Origin: Shewanella morhuae
Lineage (GTDB): Bacteria; Pseudomonadota; Gammaproteobacteria; Enterobacterales; Shewanellaceae
Reading direction: 5' to 3'
DNA: 64,000 bases
Assembly: GCF_900156405.1 (NCBI RefSeq)
Contig: NZ_FTNN01000018.1
Location: 1 to 64,000 of the forward strand
Shown: positions 1 to 9,212 of the stretch, piece after piece
How positions within the stretch are numbered: the stretch's first letter is position 1
Layout of the letters: each line of letters begins with the position of its first letter
Position numbers and translations under genes: made by a program
Notes under the pieces: model-generated
What the model saw: only the letters and a program-made list of their open reading frames with translations
Database searches by the model: none
What the model was told of the DNA's origin: nothing

Positions 1-200
1 ATAAGAAGCCAATCAGCGGCTCAATGAATTCTGATTTTTTTGTTTCCACATCCTTATAAAGGAAGCAGAAACAAACTGTACATATTGCTATGAACACTCA
101 TTGTTACATTGATTTAAATTTTTGACTGCCAACCCGAAGGCTAAGCAGTTTCGATTAACTCAACACCTGTGAGTGTCCACACAGATTTCTTGTTTTATAT

Positions 201-212
201 TGTTAAAGAGCA
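201..212 (-). promoter_or_regulatory. rRNA leader boxA antitermination site
   Basis: Read on the minus strand the sequence is TGCTCTTTAACA, which matches the boxA element of enterobacterial rrn leaders. It is followed downstream by a TGTGTGG boxC-like stretch near 177-184. In rrn operons boxA recruits NusB/NusE so that transcription does not stop early. The mature 16S gene is not reached before the left edge of the window, so this is leader only. Confidence 0.85.
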
Positions 213-281
213 ACTCAATCTCATCAGAGAATCTGAGTACCACGCTGAGCATCAAATGCTTCCAGGTGGCTAGGGCTGCGT

Positions 282-309
282 ATTCTACGCATTTCCCATT
301 GTGCGTCAA
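282..309 (-). promoter_or_regulatory. rrn P2-type promoter
   Basis: On the minus strand there is a -35 TTGACG (304-309) and a -10 TAGAAT (282-287) separated by 16 bases, followed by a C/G-rich discriminator. It lies about 150 bases downstream of a P1-type promoter and upstream of boxA, which is the usual P1-P2-boxA arrangement of rRNA operons. Confidence 0.75.
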
Positions 310-422
310 GGAGTTTTTTACAACTTCTTGCTGCTGTTGAATTAAGTGCCATTCTCAACAGAGAGTAACCTGTTCAATTCAACCTCACTCGCCGTATCGC
401 TTACGCGCATCGTCGTGTCAGT

Positions 423-458
423 GGATGCGCATTATAGGCAGCAGGAGATTTTGTGCAA
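423..458 (-). promoter_or_regulatory. rrn P1-type promoter
   Basis: On the minus strand there is a -35 TTGCAC (453-458), a 16-base spacer, a consensus -10 TATAAT (431-436) and a GCGCATCC discriminator (423-430). A GC-rich discriminator after a perfect -10 is characteristic of stringently controlled rrn P1 promoters. The A/T-rich DNA at 459-500 could serve as an UP element. It drives an rRNA operon whose 16S gene lies left of the window. Confidence 0.85.
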
Positions 459-520
459 GAGCTTTTCGTGAGAAAATTATGTTTCACCGTTTAGACGTTT
501 ATTTATCAAACGATACGCAT

Positions 521-548
521 AAAAAAGGGGCTAAAAAGCCCCTTTTTT
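521..548 (-). terminator. Terminator after ccoG
   Basis: GGGGC and GCCCC arms (527-531 and 538-542) with an AAAAA-type loop are flanked by A-runs and T-runs on both sides, giving a bidirectional intrinsic terminator. It ends leftward transcription from ccoG before the rrn promoters. Confidence 0.8.
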
Positions 549-607
549 ATATGTCTTAGGTCAATATGTGCGAGTTACTAATATCAAACTCGTACTAAAG
601 ACGGTAT

Positions 608-2035
608 TTATGGACTAAAGAAGCGAGATTCTTGTTCAACCACGACCTCTTGTCCATCAACATGAGTTTTTACTTGTATCGCTATGTTGGTCACTGAGCG
701 AGAAAGCTCAACTGGATCGATACCAATACTAATAGGTAAGGTTAATACTTCGCCCGCTGCAATAGTGACGGATGTCGGTCCATACCATTTATAGTTATTT
801 AAGCCTTCAACACTCATAGTGTATTCATGAGACTCTTCGGTCTTGTTAAGAATTTTCAAGGTAAAGGTATTTTCAATCAAACCTTGATTGTTCTCCCTAT
901 ATAGCTGATTGCGATCTCGAATGATGTCCATACGGACTGGCGCTATGGTCGCACTGGCGTATAAGAAGACTAATATCATCACCGTTAGCACCACACCATA
1001 ACCAATCAGTTTAGGTCGTAGTACTTTTTCTTTTATACCTTCTAACTTGTTCTCGGTGGTATAGCTGATGAGTCCTTTAGCGTAACCCATGCGATCCATT
1101 GTATTATCGCAAGCATCGATACATGCACCACAGTTAATACACTCATACTGTAGGCCGTTGCGGATATCGATCCCCGTAGGGCATACCTGAACACATAAAT
1201 CACAGTCGATACAATCACCCAGACCTAATTCTTTAGGATCATTTTTACGTGAACGCGGGCCACGCGCCTCACCACGCTTTGTATCATAACCAACTATATA
1301 GGTATTCTTATCAAACATGGCCGCTTGGAAACGGGCGTAAGGGCACATGTGAATACACATGATTTCACGCATCCAACCCGCATTACCGTATGTTGCAAGC
1401 GTGAAAAACACCACCCAGAAGTAGATACCACCAGAGGCATTAAGCGTAAACACATCTATATAGACTTCACGGCTGGGCACAAAATAGGACACAAAGGTCA
1501 TTGCCGTCATCAGGGAAAGCAGTATCCAAGCGGTATGTTTAGCCGTTTTTCGCCATATTTTATTAAAACTCCACGGCATTTGGTCAAGCTTAATACGCTT
1601 GTTACGTGCTCCTTCGAGCTTTTCTTCAAACCAAATGAACATAAATGTCCATACGGTTTGCGGGCAGGTATATCCACACCAAACCCGACCAAGGTATGTC
1701 GTCACAAAAAACAGTGCAAAAGCAGCGATAACAAAAATGGCAGCAAGCAAGGTAAGATCTTGGGGCCAAATGGTTAAACCGAAAACATGAAACTTTTGTT
1801 CGCCTAAATTAAACCATACGGCTTGGCGGTTCCCCCATGGGATCCACGGTAAAAGTAGGAAGAATAGCATTGTTATCCAACCCATTCGGCGGCGCACACT
1901 CGTCCATAAACCATCAATAGCTCGGACATAAATTCGATTACCAGGGCTAAAGCGATCCGCTTTACTCGCATCTGGTTGATGAATTTTAATTCGATCCGTT
2001 TTGGAGTAATCCTTGTTATTTGATTCTGACTTCAT
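608..2035 (-). CDS. ccoG: Cytochrome c oxidase accessory protein CcoG (RdxA/FixG family)
   Basis: A 475-residue membrane ferredoxin needed for assembly of cbb3-type oxidase; family work implicates it in copper delivery and reduction to the CuB site. There are hydrophobic segments near residues 52-66, 92-114, 168-187, 204-216 and 343-366. A CGYTC motif at 120-124 and CIHMC at 227-231 lie in the membrane part. Two 4Fe-4S clusters follow, with Cys275/278/281/285 and Cys299/302/305/309 (CIDCDLCVQVCP and CINCGACIDAC). The C-terminal domain after residue 370 is periplasmic and Ig-like, as in the family. The ccoNOQP structural genes are not nearby. It is divergent from the small gene at 2127 and ends just before a terminator. 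Confidence 0.93.
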   Translation of the reverse strand: MKSESNNKDYSKTDRIKIHQPDASKADRFSPGNRIYVRAIDGLWTSVRRRMGWITMLFFLLLPWIPWGNRQAVWFNLGEQKFHVFGLTIWPQDLTLLAAIFVIAAFALFFVTTYLGRVWCGYTCPQTVWTFMFIWFEEKLEGARNKRIKLDQMPWSFNKIWRKTAKHTAWILLSLMTAMTFVSYFVPSREVYIDVFTLNASGGIYFWVVFFTLATYGNAGWMREIMCIHMCPYARFQAAMFDKNTYIVGYDTKRGEARGPRSRKNDPKELGLGDCIDCDLCVQVCPTGIDIRNGLQYECINCGACIDACDNTMDRMGYAKGLISYTTENKLEGIKEKVLRPKLIGYGVVLTVMILVFLYASATIAPVRMDIIRDRNQLYRENNQGLIENTFTLKILNKTEESHEYTMSVEGLNNYKWYGPTSVTIAAGEVLTLPISIGIDPVELSRSVTNIAIQVKTHVDGQEVVVEQESRFFSP

Positions 2036-2126
2036 CGTTACGGCCTTTTACTGCTTTAATATTGGGCGAAAACTAGCTTATTATACCCATATTATTAATG
2101 GTTATTCACTTATGTTGGACTAAAAG

Positions 2127-2477
2127 ATGAAAGGTTGGCTCATATTGGCGCTACTTGCTGGCGCATTATATTACTTATATACAGAAACAGACAAACTGGA
2201 TGCACCTATTGCCAAGACTGAACTGATGGTAAAAAAAATAGAGGATAAAGTTGATTCTATGACGGGAACAAAAATCATAAAAATCGACCATAAATTGGCC
2301 AAGGTAAGAACCGACATCGTCGAGCGTTTATCGACATTAGAACTTAATGCATTTAATCAAATCCCAATGACTCCAGAGTCAATTGCAGACTTTAAAACTA
2401 ATTATTGCGGCACTATGGCACCTGAACATCCTGTGTTTAGTAAGGACAATCAGCTTTATTTATGTGATCACCTGTAA
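2127..2477 (+). CDS. Hypothetical protein with one N-terminal membrane anchor
   Basis: I do not recognise this 116-residue protein. Residues 3-20 form a hydrophobic helix followed by an acidic, charged stretch, suggesting a single-pass anchor or uncleaved signal with the rest on the periplasmic side. Residues 30-75 are rich in Lys/Asp/Glu and look helical, possibly coiled coil. The last 25 residues hold two cysteines (near positions 93 and 113) that could form a disulfide. It sits between divergent ccoG and menB with no clear operon partner. Function unknown. Confidence 0.75.
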   Translation: MKGWLILALLAGALYYLYTETDKLDAPIAKTELMVKKIEDKVDSMTGTKIIKIDHKLAKVRTDIVERLSTLELNAFNQIPMTPESIADFKTNYCGTMAPEHPVFSKDNQLYLCDHL

Positions 2478-2599
2478 TTATCACTCTTATAGGTAAACAG
2501 AATTTAGCTAACACACGCTAAGGTTTAAGCTTAGGTGATTGACCTTATATGTTATTCCGCCTAGCCTTTGAGACATTACAGTACAAAGGCCTATGTATT

Positions 2600-3505
2600 A
2601 TGACCCAACAAGTATCAGATATTTTTGATCCCACCCTATGGGATGAAGTCAGTGGATTTAAATTTGACGACATCACCTACCACAGAGCTAAAGCCCATGG
2701 CACTGTGCGTATCGCCATAAACCGCCCAGAGTGCCGCAATGCATTTAGACCTAAAACCGTTGATGAATTATTTATCGCTCTCGACGATGCGCGCCAATGG
2801 TCAGATGTAGGTTGTGTACTGCTAACAGGTAATGGCCCTTCGGCAAAAGATGGTGGCTGGGCGTTCTGCTCAGGTGGCGATCAACGGATTCGTGGTAAAG
2901 ATGGCTACAAATACGAAGGCGCCGAAGAAGGTAAAGCCGATCAAGCCAGAATGGGACGCTTACATATATTAGAAGTACAGCGCTTAATTCGCTTTATGCC
3001 TAAAGTAGTCATTGCCGTTGTGCCAGGTTGGGCAGTAGGAGGCGGCCATAGTTTACATGTTGTATGTGACTTAACCTTAGCCTCAAAAGAACACGCAATA
3101 TTTAAACAAACCGATCCCGATGTAGCGAGTTTCGACTCAGGCTATGGCAGCGCTTATTTAGCTAAAATGATCGGCCAAAAGCGTGCCCGAGAAATTTTCT
3201 TCTGTGGTTTTAACTACAGCGCTGACGAAGCCTTTGATATGGGAATGGTCAATAAATCCGTTCCCCATGCTGAACTAGAAACCGAAGCGTTAATGTGGGC
3301 TAAAGAGATTAACTCTAAATCACCAACCGCCATGCGTATGCTGAAGTACGGCTTTAATATGACTGATGATGGTATGGTCGGTCAGCAATTATTTGCTGGA
3401 GAAGCCACACGTTTAGCCTATGCCAGTGCCGAAGCACAGGAAGGGCGTGATGCTTTCCTCGAAAAGCGCGATCAAGATTTTTCAGCTTTCCCTTGGCACT
3501 ACTAG
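2600..3505 (+). CDS. menB: 1,4-dihydroxy-2-naphthoyl-CoA synthase (MenB)
   Basis: A crotonase-fold enzyme that closes the second ring of naphthoquinone from o-succinylbenzoyl-CoA in menaquinone synthesis, which Shewanella needs for anaerobic respiration. Diagnostic MenB stretches are CSGGDQRIRG (residues 90-99), the oxyanion-hole region GWAVGGGH (143-150) and FDSGYGSAY. At the bicarbonate-site position the sequence is QTDPDVASFD, with Asp172 where E. coli MenB has Gly, so this is a type II enzyme. I chose the ATG at 2600 (301 residues) because AAAGG lies 10 bases upstream; an in-frame start at 2549 would add 17 residues unlike the family. No other men genes are nearby. Confidence 0.92.
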   Translation: MTQQVSDIFDPTLWDEVSGFKFDDITYHRAKAHGTVRIAINRPECRNAFRPKTVDELFIALDDARQWSDVGCVLLTGNGPSAKDGGWAFCSGGDQRIRGKDGYKYEGAEEGKADQARMGRLHILEVQRLIRFMPKVVIAVVPGWAVGGGHSLHVVCDLTLASKEHAIFKQTDPDVASFDSGYGSAYLAKMIGQKRAREIFFCGFNYSADEAFDMGMVNKSVPHAELETEALMWAKEINSKSPTAMRMLKYGFNMTDDGMVGQQLFAGEATRLAYASAEAQEGRDAFLEKRDQDFSAFPWHY

Positions 3506-3542
3506 TTGATTAAAACAACTTGAATTTTCGACTAAACACCCC

Positions 3543-3575
3543 AAAGTCCTCCACTGTGAGGGCTTTATGTTTTTA
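3543..3575 (+). terminator. Probable terminator after menB
   Basis: AAAGTCCTC (3543-3551) pairs with GAGGGCTTT (3558-3566), with one G-T pair and a 6-base loop, followed by a short T-rich tract. It lies 38 bases after the menB stop. Confidence 0.6.
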
Positions 3576-3691
3576 AAGTCTGACCAATAGATAAAACCGT
3601 TTAAACTAATCTGAAAACACAGCTGTTAATTTTAATGAGAAGCGTTATCATCTAGGTATTCCCTTTGGGAACCAATTTAGAGGATAAGATC

Positions 3692-3895
3692 ATGACTAAG
3701 ACACTTACTTTTGCCGTACTTCATTTTAGCGTTGCTTTTACCGTAACCTATTTGCTCACTGGCAGTGTGATAATAGGTGGTGCAGTGGCACTAGTAGAAC
3801 CCGCTATCAACACAGTGGTTTTTTACTTCCATGAAAAAGTATGGAAACGAATTGAGGCAAAAAAGCAACACGAGCTAGATACCATAGCAGCATAA
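3692..3895 (+). CDS. DUF2061 small membrane protein
   Basis: A 67-residue protein with two hydrophobic segments (about residues 6-24 and 27-45). It has the DUF2061 pattern: HFSVAFTVTYLLTGS, then GGAVALVEPAINTVVFYFHEKVW and a charged tail. The biochemical role of the family is unknown. I preferred the ATG at 3692 because AGAGGAT lies just upstream; the longer in-frame start at 3665 adds nine polar residues outside the family pattern. It stands alone and ends at a shared terminator facing glmS. Confidence 0.82.
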   Translation: MTKTLTFAVLHFSVAFTVTYLLTGSVIIGGAVALVEPAINTVVFYFHEKVWKRIEAKKQHELDTIAA

Positions 3896-3960
3896 AAGGC
3901 TAAGCCACCAGCATTCGTTATTACTGTGAATGAAAAGTCATTATTACTCTAAATAAAAAA

Positions 3961-3982
3961 ACCGCCAACAAGGCGGTTTTTA
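3961..3982. terminator. Bidirectional terminator between DUF2061 gene and glmS
   Basis: ACCGCC (3961-3966) pairs with GGCGGT (3972-3977) around a 5-base loop, with A-rich DNA on the left and T-rich on the right. It serves the convergent genes on either side. Confidence 0.85.
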
Positions 3983-3996
3983 TTTATAAACTATAT

Positions 3997-5826
3997 TTAT
4001 TCGACAGTTACAGACTTTGCTAGATTACGTGGTTGATCTACGTCAGTACCTTTAATTAATGCAACGTGGTATGACAATAGCTGTAATGGAATGGTATAAA
4101 TCAGCGGCGCCATAAAGATGTCACAATGTGGCACGGGGATCACTTTCATCGTGTCGTCCGACTCGAACTCGGCATCCACATCGGCAAATACATACATTAA
4201 GCCACCACGAGCACGCACTTCTTCGACATTCGATTTAAGCTTTTCTAACAACTCATTGTTTGGCGCAACCACAATTACTGGCATATCGGCATCAATAAGC
4301 GCTAATGGGCCGTGTTTTAATTCGCCAGAGGCATAGGCTTCAGCATGAATGTAAGAAATCTCTTTCAGCTTTAACGCGCCTTCCATCGCAATCGGGTATT
4401 GATCGCCACGGCCAAGGAATAACGCATGGTGTTTATCGGCAAAATCCTCAGCCAGTTCAGCAATCGCAGCATCTAAGCCTAAAGCTTGTTCCACTTTAGC
4501 TGGCATAGATTGTAGGCTTTGAGTGATGTCAGCCTGCATTTGCTCAGACATACCATTGTGGCGACCGATCACCGCAGTCAACATTAATAAACCAGCAAGC
4601 TGTACCGTGAACGCTTTAGTGGATGCAACACCAATCTCGGCGCCAGCTTTCATCATGTAAGCCATGTCTGATTCACGTACTAGTGAAGAACCTGGCGCAT
4701 TACAAATCGTCAATGTGGCTTTGTAACCCATTGCTTTGGCTAAGCGCATGGCCGCTAAGGTATCGGCAGTTTCACCAGACTGTGAAATCGTCACCAACAG
4801 GCTATTTGGGAATAAGTGCGACTTGCGATAACGGAACTCAGAGGCAATTTCGACGTTACAAGATACGCCAGCCCAATCTTCTAACCAATAACGCGCCGCC
4901 ATACCCGCATGGTAGCTAGTACCACAGGCGATGATTTGTACGTGTTTGATATCTTTTAAAAACTCAGCAGCATTATCACCAAAGGCGCTATCTAAAACTT
5001 GCTTATTAGCAATGCGGCCTTCGATGGTGCGTGTCAGTGCCAATGGTTGCTCGTAAATCTCTTTTAACATGTAATGGCGATATTCACCTTTATCACCGGC
5101 ATCGTGTGTCACTTCAGACTCTTTCACTTCACGCTCAACTGCGTTACCGTTTAAGTCGAAAATGCTTACACTGCGGCGAGTGATTTCGGCCACATCACCT
5201 TCTTCTAAGAATGCGAATGAGCGAGTCACAGGTAATAGCGCCAGTTGATCAGAGGCGACAAAGTTTTCACCTAGACCAAAACCAATCACTAAAGGACTAC
5301 CTGATCGAGCTACAATCAAGCGTTCACTGTCGCGGCGATCGAGCACAACAGTTCCATAGGCGCCTTCGAGTTGTTTAACTGTAGCTTGTACGGCAGAAAG
5401 CAAAGTGCTGTTAGTTTTCAGCTCATGGTGTACCAAGTGACAAATTACTTCGGTATCTGTATCTGAACTAAAGTGATAGCCTAAACCTTTAAGCATCTCG
5501 CGCAGTTTATTATGGTTTTCAATAATACCATTATGCACCACCGCGATATCACCTTCCGATAAATGCGGATGAGCATTACGCTCACTCGGTTCACCGTGGG
5601 TTGCCCAGCGAGTGTGCGCGATACCTGTTCCGCCCGCTAATGGATCGGTTTCAAGTGCAGCTGACAGCTCTTGTACTTTGCCAACGCGTCGTGTGCGATT
5701 GAGTTCACCATTGTTAATAACGGCAACGCCTGCGGAATCATATCCGCGATATTCTAAGCGGCGTAAGCCTTCTACCAGAATTTCAGCCACATCCCTTTGC
5801 GCTACAGCGCCTACGATTCCACACAT
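3997..5826 (-). CDS. glmS: Glutamine-fructose-6-phosphate aminotransferase (isomerizing)
   Basis: Makes glucosamine-6-phosphate from fructose-6-phosphate and glutamine, the first step to UDP-GlcNAc for peptidoglycan and LPS. At 609 residues it is full length (E. coli 609). The class II glutamine amidotransferase domain starts MCGIVG, with the catalytic Cys exposed after Met removal. [21 protein letters not shown] and HNGIIEN follow. The two SIS isomerase domains include CGTSYHA and SQSGETADT. The C-terminus [13 protein letters not shown] is the conserved family end. It lies 47 bases or so after the DeoR-type gene, probably as one transcript. glmU, acting later in the pathway, is at 9.2-10.6 kb. 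Confidence 0.97.
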   Translation of the reverse strand: MCGIVGAVAQRDVAEILVEGLRRLEYRGYDSAGVAVINNGELNRTRRVGKVQELSAALETDPLAGGTGIAHTRWATHGEPSERNAHPHLSEGDIAVVHNGIIENHNKLREMLKGLGYHFSSDTDTEVICHLVHHELKTNSTLLSAVQATVKQLEGAYGTVVLDRRDSERLIVARSGSPLVIGFGLGENFVASDQLALLPVTRSFAFLEEGDVAEITRRSVSIFDLNGNAVEREVKESEVTHDAGDKGEYRHYMLKEIYEQPLALTRTIEGRIANKQVLDSAFGDNAAEFLKDIKHVQIIACGTSYHAGMAARYWLEDWAGVSCNVEIASEFRYRKSHLFPNSLLVTISQSGETADTLAAMRLAKAMGYKATLTICNAPGSSLVRESDMAYMMKAGAEIGVASTKAFTVQLAGLLMLTAVIGRHNGMSEQMQADITQSLQSMPAKVEQALGLDAAIAELAEDFADKHHALFLGRGDQYPIAMEGALKLKEISYIHAEAYASGELKHGPLALIDADMPVIVVAPNNELLEKLKSNVEEVRARGGLMYVFADVDAEFESDDTMKVIPVPHCDIFMAPLIYTIPLQLLSYHVALIKGTDVDQPRNLAKSVTVE

Positions 5827-5873
5827 AGTCTTTACCTATAAATTAAAAATGAAGTTGTTAAGCTATTTTGTAC

Positions 5874-6647
5874 TCACTCGTGAGCGTAGGGCGCTAACAG
5901 CACTCGTACGCCCTGATTTGAAATTTGTGTTAGCGTGCTCTCGTCGATACGATCGTCAGTGACCAGCACACTAACTTTGGCCCACGGCAACTCTAAATTG
6001 GGGATCCGTTTGCCGATTTTGTCTGAATCGACCATAACGATCACTTCACGGGAAACTTCAGCCATGACTTTGCTTAGGCCAGTTAACTCGTTAAAGGTGG
6101 TGGTGCCACGCTTAAGATCGATACCATCGGCACCGATAAACAGTTGGTCAAAGTTATATGAGCGCAACACTTGCTCGGCGACTTGGCCTTGAAAGGATTC
6201 TGAATGCGGGTCCCAAGTGCCACCGGTCATCAATAAGGTTGGCTCGTTTTCGAGTTCGTGGATGGCATTGGCAAGGTGCAGCGCATTGGTCATGACCACC
6301 AGCCCACGCTTATCGTTCAGTTGTTCAATTAAACCTGAGGTGGTCGTGCCGCTATCGATAATGATGCGATTGTGATCTTTAATCAGCTGCGCTGCGGTTT
6401 TCGCAATAGATAATTTATTGGGCGCTATTTTGGCAGAAAATTGTTGGGTGACTTCATCGGGAATCGCAACAGCGCCACCATAGCGGCGCAGTAATAGACC
6501 CGTTTTTTCAAGCGTGGCAAGATCTTTACGAATGGTGACTTCTGAGGTTTCAAATCTTAACGATAACTCATCAACGCTCACTTCACCTTGCTCATTTAAT
6601 ATGGTGATAATACTGTGGCGACGTTGTTGTGTGTTTCGTTTATTCAT
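5874..6647 (-). CDS. DeoR-family transcriptional regulator upstream of glmS
   Basis: A 257-residue DeoR-type repressor with an N-terminal winged HTH (VSVDELSLRFETSEVTIRKDLATLE) and a C-terminal sugar-phosphate-sensing domain with the typical IIIDSGTTTSGL and LFIGADGID motifs. Members usually sense phosphosugars. Placement directly before glmS suggests control of amino-sugar supply, but this is inference. The frame can be extended to a TTG at 6659; I chose the ATG at 6647, which has GAAAG upstream. The exact effector cannot be read from the sequence. Confidence 0.88.
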   Translation of the reverse strand: MNKRNTQQRRHSIITILNEQGEVSVDELSLRFETSEVTIRKDLATLEKTGLLLRRYGGAVAIPDEVTQQFSAKIAPNKLSIAKTAAQLIKDHNRIIIDSGTTTSGLIEQLNDKRGLVVMTNALHLANAIHELENEPTLLMTGGTWDPHSESFQGQVAEQVLRSYNFDQLFIGADGIDLKRGTTTFNELTGLSKVMAEVSREVIVMVDSDKIGKRIPNLELPWAKVSVLVTDDRIDESTLTQISNQGVRVLLAPYAHE

Positions 6648-6790
6648 AAAATCTTTCAATTAAGTTTCGATTCGAAAGATGCATTATAATGAAATCGCAT
6701 TTTTTTACTAGCTTTTTGAAGTGCTATTTCATGCAAAATAGCGCATTTTTCAATCTGAATACCCCAAATTTAGACCAGAGCATACCAACA

Positions 6791-6818
6791 AAAAAGCCGC
6801 TTCCATTAAGGAAGCGGC
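6791..6818 (-). terminator. Terminator after TonB receptor gene
   Basis: GCCGCTTCC (6796-6804) pairs with GGAAGCGGC (6810-6818). On the minus strand the stem is followed by a run of T (complement of A at 6791-6795). Strong intrinsic terminator. Confidence 0.9.
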
Positions 6819-6845
6819 CTTCATAAGGCTAAATCGGAATAAATA

Positions 6846-8957
6846 TTAGAACTTGGCTTCAACAGCAACGCTAAAGTTACGATCTTGACCGATGGTGACC
6901 ATTTTATCGCTGCCACCGTCTAAATATTCAGTATCGAATAGGTTTCTAACGTTAGCACGCAGGCTCACATCTTTACCCATGATATCCATAGTGTAGGCGG
7001 CACCGATATCAAAACGCACATAACCATCTTTAGTAATGCTGTTATCTGTATTAGCGAAGCGTTCACCAACATAAATGGCACCAAAGTTAAAGGCTAATGC
7101 ATCTGATAATTCATAACGAGTCCAGATATTAGCCGACCACTCAGGGGCATCAATAGGTGTTTTACCATCTTTGGCATCACCCGTTTGGTATTCAGCATCT
7201 AAATACATCATTGATGAAGTCACAAACCAACTATCACCTAACTGACCTTGAGCACCCATTTCAAAACCACGATGCTTTTGCTCGCCGCCTTGCGTCGTAA
7301 TATCAGTATAATCACCTATTGGTGTGGATAATTTCTCTGAAATTGTGATGTTTTCAAGTGTGATATCAAACACAGCTGCAGTTAACAGTAATCTGTCGTC
7401 AAACAATTCCCACTTAGTACCCACTTCATACTGAATACCGTATTCAGGCTGTAAATTTAGATCGTTATTGACATCGAATTCGTTATTAACAGCACCTTGT
7501 GGTGTGAAACTTTTTGAATAGTTAACGTAGATATTGCCATTAGCCATTGGCGAGTAAATTACGCCAAACTTAGGCGACACGGCATAACTGTTTTCACCCT
7601 CACCGTCTTTCTTTTGTTCGTCGTAACGTACGCCAGCAAGTAGTTTCCATTGATCATTGAGCGTCATTAAATCCTGCAGATAGAAACCATAATACTTATA
7701 GGTACTCGCATCGCCTTTAGGCTTTGAATGATAATCCAGATCTGGTTTAACAACAGGCTGACCAGGCGTTACAATTTGGGTTGCACCACGATGAATTTGC
7801 TGTTGATAGAAATAATCTACATAGTTAGCACCTATCAGCAGTTGATGTTCCATACCTGCCAGAGCAAATTCACCGGTGAAATCAACATAAGCAGTTTTAT
7901 GTTGCCAATCATCGTAACGGTCAAATGGCTTAATGCTATAACCATCGGTGAATGGATCGACTGTATATTGCGGTGCGGAATCAAAACGCTGGCGATCAAA
8001 CTGTTGATCGTTATAACCGCCTTTAACTTTCCAGTTATCACTCATGTGCCAAGTTAAATCTGCACCTAAGTTCGACACAGTATTATCGGTAAAAGCCCAA
8101 GGGGCATCCCAAACGGTTTTACGATTGCCAACAACATTACCTTGTTTATCTAACCAACCACCGGCATCAATACCGGCTTTATCTTGAGTATGATCGTATT
8201 TAACCGACAACAGTACATCATCGCTTAGGTCAAATTCCACATTGAGATAGCCTAACCAACGGTCGCGCTCTTGATTCTCATCATTAGCGGAATATTCACG
8301 CCAGTATTTTGTATCTTGCTTAACCAACACAGTACGATAACGAATACTTTGTGCTTCATTTAAACTACCACCCGCGTCTAGCTGAGCACGAGTAGAACCG
8401 TAACCATCGGTATCAAATCCTAAATCGAGCATAGAATCGTAGGTTGGCTTTTTAGTGACCATGTTCACTAAGCCACCAGGGCCAGATTGACCATACAACA
8501 TACTCGAAGGGCCTTTTAAGACTTCGACCTGCTGTAAGGTTTCGATAGGCTGTACATAGTGAGACCATTGCTGGTGGCCATTAATAAGGTAACCATTGCC
8601 AGAATCTAATTCGAAACCACGGATGCTAAAAACTTGACGGTTCCAGCGTGTCGTCCCCGCAGTAACACTTGAGTCATTAACTAACACTTCTGCAAGGTTA
8701 GTAGCTAGTTGTTCATCGGTCACAAAGTCTGGGATCACATTGACTGATTGCGGCGTATCCATTAAATCAATATCACCGCGCATAGCACCAGAGGCTGTAC
8801 CAACTTTATAATCATTAAAAGTGCGGCCAGTGACATTAATTCGTTCAATATTTTCTGCTTTTAGACTTTTATCTGCAGCGGCATCTTCTGCCAAAACAGG
8901 CATAGCACTGAGTGCTGCCCATACTGCTAAACCTACACCTGAATACTTAAATGTCAT
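6846..8957 (-). CDS. TonB-dependent siderophore receptor
   Basis: An outer-membrane receptor of 703 residues in the FhuA/FpvA-like siderophore class. It has a signal peptide (about residues 1-23, ending VLA before EDAAAD), a TonB-box-like IERINVTG stretch, and a plug domain with DTPQSVNVIP, FSIRGFELDSG, VEVLKGPSSMLYGQSGPGG and VNMVTKKP. A 22-strand barrel with an aromatic C-terminus (VAVEAKF) completes it. The TIGR-type siderophore receptor pattern suggests ferric hydroxamate uptake, but the ligand is not certain. I chose the ATG at 8957 because AGAGG is about 8 bases upstream; GTG at 8966 is possible. It stands alone, with no siderophore synthesis genes nearby. Confidence 0.92.
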   Translation of the reverse strand: MTFKYSGVGLAVWAALSAMPVLAEDAAADKSLKAENIERINVTGRTFNDYKVGTASGAMRGDIDLMDTPQSVNVIPDFVTDEQLATNLAEVLVNDSSVTAGTTRWNRQVFSIRGFELDSGNGYLINGHQQWSHYVQPIETLQQVEVLKGPSSMLYGQSGPGGLVNMVTKKPTYDSMLDLGFDTDGYGSTRAQLDAGGSLNEAQSIRYRTVLVKQDTKYWREYSANDENQERDRWLGYLNVEFDLSDDVLLSVKYDHTQDKAGIDAGGWLDKQGNVVGNRKTVWDAPWAFTDNTVSNLGADLTWHMSDNWKVKGGYNDQQFDRQRFDSAPQYTVDPFTDGYSIKPFDRYDDWQHKTAYVDFTGEFALAGMEHQLLIGANYVDYFYQQQIHRGATQIVTPGQPVVKPDLDYHSKPKGDASTYKYYGFYLQDLMTLNDQWKLLAGVRYDEQKKDGEGENSYAVSPKFGVIYSPMANGNIYVNYSKSFTPQGAVNNEFDVNNDLNLQPEYGIQYEVGTKWELFDDRLLLTAAVFDITLENITISEKLSTPIGDYTDITTQGGEQKHRGFEMGAQGQLGDSWFVTSSMMYLDAEYQTGDAKDGKTPIDAPEWSANIWTRYELSDALAFNFGAIYVGERFANTDNSITKDGYVRFDIGAAYTMDIMGKDVSLRANVRNLFDTEYLDGGSDKMVTIGQDRNFSVAVEAKF

Positions 8958-9005
8958 TGCCAACACCTCTAATTAATTTGAAGCCTCATAAATTGCAGGC
9001 AATAT

Positions 9006-9025
9006 AAATGAGAAGTGTTTTTATT
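9006..9025 (-). promoter_or_regulatory. Possible Fur-box-like site before TonB receptor
   Basis: The stretch contains AAATGAGAA followed by a T-rich half, resembling one good half of a Fur box (consensus halves like AAATGATAA) and a poor second half. It lies about 50 bases upstream of the receptor start, where a repressor site would be expected. The match is partial, so this is a suggestion only. Confidence 0.28.
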
Positions 9026-9171
9026 TATAGTTCTTTACATGAATTTACAATTGCGTGTGATCCATGTCTAACTTATTGAAAAACAACAAAACACTTAACA
9101 CACCAACATTAATCAGACCTTAAATAAGCGCGGGTAAAACTCTTATTTAAGCAAAGTAAAATCTAAAAAAT

Positions 9172-9192
9172 AAAGCGACATATAGTCGCTTT
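9172..9192 (-). terminator. Terminator after glmU
   Basis: AAAGCGAC (9172-9179) pairs with GTCGCTTT (9185-9192). On the minus strand the stem is followed by T-rich sequence complementary to the A-run at 9164-9174. It ends leftward glmU transcription. A weaker inverted repeat (9120-9128 with 9142-9150) lies further on. Confidence 0.75.
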
Positions 9193-9212
9193 TGGGGATT
9201 AAGTTTTATAAG

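Noticed and set aside
1-200. 16S rRNA gene at the left edge
   Set aside because: No 16S 5' end is seen; the sequence is leader only, so the gene must lie outside the window.
1325-1777. Plus-strand open frame of 150 codons opposite ccoG
   Set aside because: It is antisense to a clear CcoG gene and its protein has no family pattern.
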